The notes under the pieces: generated by a model
Told to the model about the DNA's origin: nothing
Databases searched by the model: none
The model's input: only the letters and a program-made list of their open reading frames with translations
Source of the DNA: Desulfobacula sp.
Lineage (GTDB): Bacteria > Desulfobacterota > Desulfobacteria > Desulfobacterales > Desulfobacteraceae
Direction: 5' to 3'
NCBI GenBank assembly: GCA_027858355.1
Contig: JAQICW010000149.1
Location: 1 to 19,232, forward strand
Length of the DNA stretch: 19,232 nucleotides
Shown here: positions 13,600 through 19,232 of the stretch, piece after piece
How positions within the stretch are numbered: position 1 is the stretch's first letter
Layout of the letters: each line of letters begins with the position of its first letter
Program-made: the position numbers and the translations under genes

Positions 13600-14382
13600 A
13601 TGAAAACCTTCAAACAAATTCTTGTCCTGGCTATGTTTTTGTTTTTCTTCATCAACCTGACTTGTGCCCTGGCTGATTACGAAAAAGAGGATGAAGAACT
13701 TGCCTCTTTAATTCAAAACATGAAGACAGGGATTGTTGCCATTGGCACTTTTTATTTTAACGACAAACCCATGGTCAAGTTTTCCGGAACCGGTTTTGTC
13801 ATCGACAACGGCAATAAAATTGTTACCAACCACCATGTAATTGCTTCAATAAAAGAAAAAAAACAGATCTTTAATTTAAGAATATTCCACAAAAGTTTAC
13901 CAGTAAAAGGGATTAAAGCAAGAATCCTGGCAGAAGATGAATTCCACGATCTATCCATTCTAGAAATCCAAGAAAGCCTGCCCCCTTTGCCCCTGGAAAA
14001 AGAAAGAGCGGTTAAAGAGGGGCATAAAATTGCATTTACAGGCTATCCCATAGGATTTATCCTGGGATTGAATCCCACCACCCACACAGGAACCATTTCT
14101 GCAATTGCTCCTATTATTCTGCCAAGCCCCAGTGCAGCAATCATTAATGGAGATTTGATAAAACATCTTAAAAAACCCTTTGATATTTTCCAGATCGATG
14201 CCATTGCCTATCCTGGAAACAGTGGAAGCCCGGTATACAGGATTGCCACGGGCGAGGTTGTGGGTGTGATCAACATGGTTTTCATCAAGGGCAAAAAAGA
14301 ACATGTCTTAAAAGAACCCACGGGCATCACCTATGCCATTCCAATACAATTTGTCCATGAACTCAATCATTCCATTCAATAA
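13600..14382 (+). CDS. Secreted trypsin-like serine protease (DegP/HtrA-type, no PDZ)
   Basis: A hydrophobic N-terminus with the end LTCALA (1-25) is a signal peptide, so the product is exported to the periplasm. The protease fold follows with GTGFVIDNGNKIVTNHHVIA (catalytic His at H79), HDLSILEI (Asp at D117) and YPGNSGSPVY (Ser at S208), with the GYPIGF and GTISA segments usual in HtrA-like proteases. The 260-residue length ends right after the protease domain (ITYAIPIQFVHELNHS), so the C-terminal PDZ domain of DegP/DegS is absent. Such PDZ-less forms are found as stand-alone periplasmic proteases. The ATG at 13600 has no clear Shine-Dalgarno (A-rich leader). It follows a gene-free gap that carries two large palindromes and precedes envelope genes on the same strand. 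Confidence 0.9.
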   Translation: MKTFKQILVLAMFLFFFINLTCALADYEKEDEELASLIQNMKTGIVAIGTFYFNDKPMVKFSGTGFVIDNGNKIVTNHHVIASIKEKKQIFNLRIFHKSLPVKGIKARILAEDEFHDLSILEIQESLPPLPLEKERAVKEGHKIAFTGYPIGFILGLNPTTHTGTISAIAPIILPSPSAAIINGDLIKHLKKPFDIFQIDAIAYPGNSGSPVYRIATGEVVGVINMVFIKGKKEHVLKEPTGITYAIPIQFVHELNHSIQ

Positions 14383-14428
14383 AATTATTTTTATTGTTTT
14401 CAATGGGCTATGTATTATATGATTATTC

Positions 14429-14929
14429 ATGCTGAATTCCTTAAAAAAATATTTCCAAAAAGCCAAAGAAGAGGTTTCCAAAGAATATTCCATTGGGTCT
14501 TCCGACTCAGGCCATACAGAATCAAGCCAGACAAATTCAAACCAGACAAATTCAAGCCAGACAAATTCAAGCCAATCCCCGTCCCATGACAAGCCTTTGC
14601 CGTCTCTTTCCAAAACCTGGATCGGCGTTGACCTTGACGGGACCCTGGCATATTACGATGAAAGCTCATCAATCCAGGAGGTGGGAGAACCAATCCCAGC
14701 CATGCTGGCATTGGTAAAAAAGATGATCAATAACGAAATCCGGGTCAAGATATTTACTGCCAGGGCAACAGACCCGGAACAATTACCCATTATCAGGAAA
14801 TGGCTGAAAGCCAATAACCTTCCTGAACTTGAAATAACAAATATAAAAGATTATTATATGCTGAAACTTTATGATGATCGGTGTATCCAGGTTGAAAAAA
14901 ATACCGGACGTCTTATGCTTGAGAAATAA
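14429..14929 (+). CDS. HAD-like hydrolase with repeat-containing N-terminal linker
   Basis: The C-terminal half of this 166-residue protein has the HAD phosphatase motifs: motif I WIGVDLDGTL (D68, D70), motif II KIFTARA (T110) and motif IV-like KLYDDRCIQV (D149, D150). The region between the motifs has little cap. The N-terminal 60 residues are unrelated: an amphipathic MLNSLKKYFQKAKEEVSKEY segment, then a Ser/Gln/Thr/Asn linker SSQTNSNQTNSSQTNSSQ encoded by a 15-bp minisatellite (14522-14575). Substrate is unknown; small HAD proteins of this form act on phosphorylated sugars, lipids or proteins. It lacks a signal peptide. The start at 14429 has no strong Shine-Dalgarno, and it is 47 bases after the protease gene, so the two may be co-transcribed. 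Confidence 0.8.
   Translation: MLNSLKKYFQKAKEEVSKEYSIGSSDSGHTESSQTNSNQTNSSQTNSSQSPSHDKPLPSLSKTWIGVDLDGTLAYYDESSSIQEVGEPIPAMLALVKKMINNEIRVKIFTARATDPEQLPIIRKWLKANNLPELEITNIKDYYMLKLYDDRCIQVEKNTGRLMLEK
14522..14575. repeat. 15-bp minisatellite inside the HAD gene
   Basis: TCAAGCCAGACAAAT is repeated head to tail about 3.6 times, with one substitution in the second copy. Because the unit is a multiple of three, it encodes a 5-residue repeat (S-x-Q-T-N) without breaking the frame. Confidence 0.8.
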
Positions 14930-14971
14930 AAAAACAGGTAAAAAATAAATCTTACAGGGAGATGGACCCAA

Positions 14972-15727
14972 ATGAAGTACCTCTACTATATTGCAGGGAT
15001 TCTGGTTGTTTTTTCAATACTGGCAATCTATGGACTTGTGGACACCAGAGTGGAAATTTCAAAACCGGCCATTGTGGTGAATGACCGAATCATAACAGAG
15101 CTTGAATATAAAGACCTGCTACCGTCCAAGCCCTATTATATGACGGAAGATCAGTATATTGATTCCATTATAACCAAACAGCTGTTAATACAGGAAGCCG
15201 TCAGCCAGGAAATAAATAAAGAAGAATCCTTTCGTGCCAGTGTTGAAAGCTTTTATGAACAGTCCCTGATTAAAATATTGCTGGACAGAAAATTAAACTC
15301 TTTGGCCGTGGATGTTACAGACGAGGAAATTGAAAAATATCAAGAATTCTCCCAAAGCCAGGTCCATATTTCAAAACTCATGTATGAGACCCTGGATGAG
15401 GCCCTGGATGAGGCCCTGGCCGGAAAAGATTACACCATTCAGAAGATAGAGTCTGATTTTATTGATATTTCCGATGATTTGAAATTCATTGTTTTACATC
15501 TTGAAAAAGGCCAATCTTCCCAACCCCAGATATCCAATTCAGGAATGCCTGATTCAGGCGCGGTTGTATACAGGCTTGAGGATATAAAACATATGAATGC
15601 GGGAAAAATCAAGGAAATAGATATAGAAAGGGTTTCTCGTTTCATCCAGGATAAAAAAAAGGAAGTCCTCATGGATGAATGGACAAAAAATTTGAAAGAA
15701 AACTCTGAAATCTGGAGGAAAAAATGA
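14972..15727 (+). CDS. SurA/PpiC-like membrane-anchored periplasmic protein
   Basis: A single N-terminal hydrophobic segment (YLYYIAGILVVFSILAIYGL, 3-22) would anchor the 251-residue protein in the inner membrane. Next comes SKPAIVVNDRIITELEYKDL and a helical region with QYIDSIITKQLLIQEAVSQE, which is the SurA N-terminal chaperone pattern ('...VnddvIt..ey...l'). The parvulin-type isomerase part is short and degenerate (about 128-205: QVHISKLMYETLDEALDEAL onward to VYRLEDIKHMNAGKIKEIDI), so it probably acts as a chaperone or membrane scaffold rather than an efficient isomerase. GGGAGATGG precedes the ATG at 14972. Its TGA overlaps the ATG of the next gene (ATGA), coupling it to the HAMP protein. 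A 12-bp unit is repeated 2.4 times at 15391-15419 (LDEALDEALA). Confidence 0.8.
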   Translation: MKYLYYIAGILVVFSILAIYGLVDTRVEISKPAIVVNDRIITELEYKDLLPSKPYYMTEDQYIDSIITKQLLIQEAVSQEINKEESFRASVESFYEQSLIKILLDRKLNSLAVDVTDEEIEKYQEFSQSQVHISKLMYETLDEALDEALAGKDYTIQKIESDFIDISDDLKFIVLHLEKGQSSQPQISNSGMPDSGAVVYRLEDIKHMNAGKIKEIDIERVSRFIQDKKKEVLMDEWTKNLKENSEIWRKK

Positions 15728-16344
15728 GTAATAATGGCCAGTTCAAACGGCGAAACTATTTTATCAACAAAGAGTTCCAGGGGAAAACTATTTTTCACTA
15801 TTTCATCCTGCTGGCCCTGGGCAGTATCCTTTTTGTGGGAATATTCAGTTTTTTCTCATCCAACACCCTTTCCATTGTATATGACAATTATCATCTCCGC
15901 CTGGGAACCACCCCGGGCATTCTATTTAAAAAAATGCTGAGTACCCAGTGGCTGTTCATTGTCATTGGTGGGATTGCAGTTATTTTCATTACCATGCGCC
16001 TGACCCACAGGGTTGCAGGACCCTTTTACAGGTTTGAAAAAGGCCTGGATGAAATGATTGACCACGATATTTCAAAAAAAATTATTTTAAGACAAAAAGA
16101 TGAGGGAAAGGACCTTGCAGTAAAAATCAATGGCTTTAATTCTGCCCTTTCCACACAACTGGCATTGATTGGTGATGCAAATTCAACAATTGCTATTTCA
16201 GCCAGGATGCTTGAAAAAGAGCTTTCCCAGCCTGAAAAAAACCCAACGGAAATTTCCCGACTCATTGGAATCATTAAAGAGAGTCAGAGAAATATTGAAA
16301 CTGAAATAAACCCTTATACATTTAACACCAGCCTTAGACCCTAG
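15724..16344 (+). CDS. Two-TM HAMP-domain protein without an output domain
   Basis: The 206-residue protein has an N-terminal cytoplasmic patch, TM1 at about 24-45 (FHYFILLALGSILFVGIFSF), a small external loop, TM2 at about 76-92 (WLFIVIGGIAVIFITMRLT), then a HAMP domain (about 93-145; HRVAGPFYRFEKGLDEMIDH with the conserved Pro after TM2 and the DE pair). The remainder is a short helical tail (about 145-206), so there is no histidine kinase, chemoreceptor or cyclase domain. HAMP domains pass conformational signals between membrane and cytoplasm. Here the gene is coupled (ATGA) to a SurA-like protein, so the pair may be a sensor for envelope stress or folding with a separate effector. The stop at 16342-16344 (TAG) touches the hairpin of the next gene. 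Confidence 0.8.
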   Translation: MSNNGQFKRRNYFINKEFQGKTIFHYFILLALGSILFVGIFSFFSSNTLSIVYDNYHLRLGTTPGILFKKMLSTQWLFIVIGGIAVIFITMRLTHRVAGPFYRFEKGLDEMIDHDISKKIILRQKDEGKDLAVKINGFNSALSTQLALIGDANSTIAISARMLEKELSQPEKNPTEISRLIGIIKESQRNIETEINPYTFNTSLRP

Positions 16345-16370
16345 GATACGATTTTTATGAATCGTATCCT
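16343..16370 (+). promoter_or_regulatory. Hairpin with the start codon in its loop
   Basis: AGGATACGATT (16343-16353) and AATCGTATCCT (16360-16370) form a perfect 11-bp stem with the 6-base loop TTTATG. The ATG of the following gene (16357-16359) lies in the loop, and the only Shine-Dalgarno-like bases (AGGA) are in the stem. The upstream gene's TAG stop overlaps the first two bases. Ribosomes finishing the upstream gene could open it, so it may be a translation-coupling switch. Confidence 0.75.
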
Positions 16371-16890
16371 GTATATTTCTCTGGCAGCAATCATGGGGGT
16401 GACCCTCTTTGTTGTTGAATGCCAGGCCTTTGAACTCAAATCCAGATACGCCACCATCACCTACAGCGACCATGGCGATTTGCGAAGATTCAACAAAGAA
16501 TTGTACATGGGACGTTTAAAGTCAATGGTCAAGCGCCAGGGTGCTGATACCATTGAAGAAGAAGTGGTGGCAAAGATCAATGTCATTGTTGAAAAAACCA
16601 TGGTGGTATTGGATATGTATCCGCCAAGTTTAAATTTTTCCATTGTCATCCACCCAAATGTAAAAGCCGTAAAAAAGGATTTCAGACGTCTTTATAATGT
16701 AGATGTTGATTATATCGCGTTTTACTCTCCCCATAAAAACAGGGTATTTTATTCAGCAGATAATGGACGTTTACGGGTTGTGGTCCATGAAATAGGCCAT
16801 GTGGTTGCGGAAAATTATTTTAAAATTTCCCCTCCCCAGCGCATCCACGAAGTTCTGGCCCAATATGCTGAAAAGCATATCAACGATTAG
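16357..16890 (+). CDS. Secreted HEXXH zinc metalloprotease-like protein
   Basis: Residues 1-24 (MNRILYISLAAIMGVTLFVV with ECQA) form a signal peptide; the Cys at 22 sits before the end of the h-region, so a lipoprotein reading is possible but not convincing. The 177-residue protein has the metalloprotease motif VVVHEIGHVV (H144-E145-I-G-H148). A glutamate in IHEVLAQYAE (E165) 17 residues after the second His is a candidate third ligand, as in gluzincins. The central region (NFSIVIHPNVKAVKKDFRRL, AFYSPHKNRVFYSAD) resembles small peptidase-like domains of exported proteins. The gene is 12 bases after the HAMP gene, on the same strand. It is short for a peptidase and may cleave or merely bind envelope substrates. 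Start chosen at 16357 because the signal peptide begins there and no longer frame fits. Confidence 0.8.
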   Translation: MNRILYISLAAIMGVTLFVVECQAFELKSRYATITYSDHGDLRRFNKELYMGRLKSMVKRQGADTIEEEVVAKINVIVEKTMVVLDMYPPSLNFSIVIHPNVKAVKKDFRRLYNVDVDYIAFYSPHKNRVFYSADNGRLRVVVHEIGHVVAENYFKISPPQRIHEVLAQYAEKHIND

Positions 16891-16903
16891 ACCCTTGTAT
16901 TTT

Positions 16904-19232
16904 TTATTGATTAAGCTGCTGGATTCTCTTTAAGGCTTTCTGGTTCTCAGGATCAACATAAAGGGCCTGTTCATATTTTTCTTCTGCCTTATATAATATG
17001 CCCTGTTTTTTATACAGATCCCCCAGTGTAAGTTTTATGTTCGGATTCGTGGGCAAAGCTTTTTCCGCCCTCTGCATGACTTCCATTGCATTTTTTATAT
17101 TATTCTGTTGGAAAAAAAATCGATAAATTTTATAAAACTGCCAGGCTTGTACAGGTTCCTGCCTTTCTATCAAATCCAGGGCTCCCATATATCGAAGAGC
17201 AGCTTCTTCCCTTTTGCCCGTTGTGTATAAAAATTCAGCAAAGGCAAGAAAAGGCCCTGGAAGGTCTGGGATGGCCATTTCCATTTCTTCATAATTCAAA
17301 CCCGATAAAATCATTGAAGTCAGAACCTTGTCAGCATATTTTTCATCCAGTTCAAGGGTTTTTTTCATATACTGAATTGCCTTTTCTTTTTCATTTTTTG
17401 ACATGAGCCAGGTCGCATATTGAAAAGAATATTCAGGTCGGGTCGGGGTATAAATTGTACTTAAGGCAAACGCGGCTTCAGCCTTATCATTGGATTTTTG
17501 CCGGGCCAGAAAAATCCCAAACCGTTTCAGATATCTGGAATTTAAAGGATCCATGGTGATGGAAGCTGCAAAATTTGCTTTGGCAATTTCCATATCTTTT
17601 AAAAACCATGCAGTATTAGCTGCAAAATATTTTGAATCTGCCAGTAAAGGATCAAATTTTAAGGCTAATTTTGCAATGTTATCAATTTTTTCCAAAGTAG
17701 CCACAGGTGTTTTTTCGTTCATTTCAAAGTTTTTAATATTATTAAAATAAAACAACCCCAAAAGGTTGGAAATATTATAGACAATCGCTCCCACAGCAAA
17801 GAGAGTTGCTAGGGAAATAAAAAGGCCTTTTTGAAAAGAAGATAGAACCGGTTTCAGTCGGGTAAAGGTATTTTGCCGCCTGATATTGGTATTGGCAGAA
17901 GAAACCCCCAGGCCTGCAACAAAAAAGAACCATAGCCCATTGGCCCCTATGTGCATATTAAAATCCGTAAAACTATGTATGAGAATGGAAGTCATGGCAG
18001 TAAGACTGCCCATATAAAGGTAAATGGAAAAAGCATCCCTTCTTGTTAAAAACCTTGTGTAGGTTTTATAAAACAGGGTGATCAAAAACGCTGTAACAAG
18101 AAAAAAAGAGATCATGCCGCCTTCCACAAGAAGCTCTAAATAGTCATTGTGGGCATGGGTAAGGGTTCGATTGTCGATGAGAGATTTATAGGGCGGATAA
18201 ATATGGATAAAGGTTCCCATACCTGATCCGGTTAAAGTAAAATCATCTATAATTTGTTTGCTGTCTTTCCAGAAATCCAGGCGGGATTGATAAATGATGC
18301 CCTGGGCATTTTTAAGCTTTGCAAAACGGTCCAGTATCTGGTCCCAGCCAAACCAGCTGATGGCAAGGGTGGCCAGCATCACAATCCCCATAATGACAAT
18401 TGTGTTCCCCCTGCTGATTTTCCTTCTTAAAAGAAGAAAGGAAAATAAAATCAGGGAGATGGACATACTGATCATGGCACCCCTGGAAAGGCTGACAAAA
18501 ATAGAAACCATGATTAAAAGAGCAGATGTGCCGATGAGAATATGAATATTTGCCTTTTCCTGGCTTAAAATCTCAGCAATCCCCCTGATAAAAGAGGTCT
18601 TGGCAATTCTAGGCCTGTAAAAAAAGAACAGGGCAAGTACAATGGGAAAGATCATTTCCATGAGCCCGGCATAATGGTTGTGATTTACATAGGGACCCAC
18701 AATAATAGAATTATCCGGGGAGTATCTGAACCATAAAGCAATGTCGCGGGTAAGGTAAAACTGGAGTATGGATGAAAAAGCCAGCAGTCCTCCAAAAACG
18801 GCAATGATAAGAACCACAGCCTGGAGAGTATCTTTTTCCTTTAAAAGCTGAACCGTCAAAAGGTAAAACATGACATAGGTGCCATACCTGAAAAATTCAG
18901 AAAGGGTTGCCTTGTGATTAACAGACAGGGTCATCAATGAATGATTATCTGTCAGGGCAAATACTTTTTCCTGGATTGAAAAGGCTGCCGGAGAGAGAAA
19001 TTCAATAATAAAAGGGGGAAGGGGAACAAGTTGAAACAGGATATAGGATAAAAAGATAAACAAAGGGACAATGCCCGGGACAGCATAGAGATCCTCTTTT
19101 TTCTGTATCAGGGAAATTACGAAAAACAAAAGACCCAGGGCAGTTAAAAGTTACATAACTGCATAGGACCATGGTTCCACCGTCCCAAATGCCAGGGGTG
19201 AAAAAATTATTAAGAAAAAAACTATACCTTTT
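16904..19232 (-). pseudogene. O-antigen ligase/polymerase with TPR domain, interrupted by a nonsense codon
   Basis: The minus-strand frame runs from beyond the right edge to 16904. The N-terminal half has about ten membrane helices and the Wzy_C/WaaL-like periplasmic motif GSGMGTFIHIYPPY then THAHNDYLELLVEGG, which in this family joins O-antigen or other glycans to a carrier. The C-terminal third (from about residue 440 after the TTG at 19129) has TPR-like repeats (ATLEKIDNIAKLALKFDPLL; YKAEEKYEQALYVDPENQKA). Reading upstream of 19129 in frame, the usual start of the family is seen: FSPLAFGTVEPWSYAVM, then TAA (19151-19153), then LLTALGLLFFVISLIQKK. The stop sits where a Glu is common. Downstream of it, only a TTG at 19129 could restart, which would lack the first helix. 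It could be a nonsense mutation or an assembly error. Confidence 0.75.

Overview
The window looks like chromosomal DNA of a low-GC sulfate-reducing deltaproteobacterium (Desulfobacterales-like). This is inferred from its AT-rich composition, dense operons, an MglA-type GTPase with Roadblock partners, a DUF4388/PATAN protein and a TPR-linked O-antigen ligase. No rRNA or complete tRNA is present, so the assignment is not firm.

Region 1 (1-2280) is a decayed mobile-element and toxin-antitoxin zone. It holds the N-terminal part of a tyrosine integrase, a 3' fragment of tRNA-Gln(CUG) that looks like an attachment site, an orphan HicB-like protein, the C-terminal end of a second tyrosine recombinase broken next to a perfect 20-bp palindrome, and a DUF4258-type toxin with a YgiT/MqsA-type antitoxin. 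Two tandem operator-like repeats lie before the toxin. A second, ten-codon copy of an integrase tail lies exactly behind the last gene of region 2.

Region 2 (2277-7747, minus strand) is a complete four-gene operon, jetA-jetB-jetC-jetD, of the Wadjet (MksBEFG-like) SMC anti-plasmid family. The genes overlap or nearly abut, and the key motifs are intact in the ATPase and in the Toprim nuclease subunit. Between the tRNA fragment and jetD every piece is a recombinase remnant or an accessory gene, so this is a small defence island.

Region 3 (8009-11771, plus strand) is a compact operon-like cluster: a Roadblock/LC7 protein, an MglA-like GTPase with all catalytic residues, a 530-residue protein with an internal gapless duplication of about 105 residues, a zinc-ribbon plus Roadblock-like protein, another small Roadblock-like protein and a small membrane protein. 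It ends in a strong terminator that overlaps the 3' end of a convergent DUF4388 (PATAN) gene (11778-13001). I infer a GTPase-based polarity or signalling module; this is the best candidate here for an under-described system.

Region 4 (13002-13599) has no credible gene but holds two long imperfect inverted repeats, about 92 and 166 bp. Region 5 (13600-16890, plus strand) encodes envelope functions: a secreted trypsin-like protease without PDZ, a HAD-like phosphatase with a minisatellite linker, a SurA/PpiC-like membrane-anchored protein, a HAMP protein with no output domain, and a small secreted HEXXH metalloprotease whose start codon sits in the loop of a perfect hairpin. Region 6 (16904 to the right edge, minus strand) is an O-antigen ligase/polymerase with C-terminal TPRs, interrupted near its N-terminus by an in-frame TAA.
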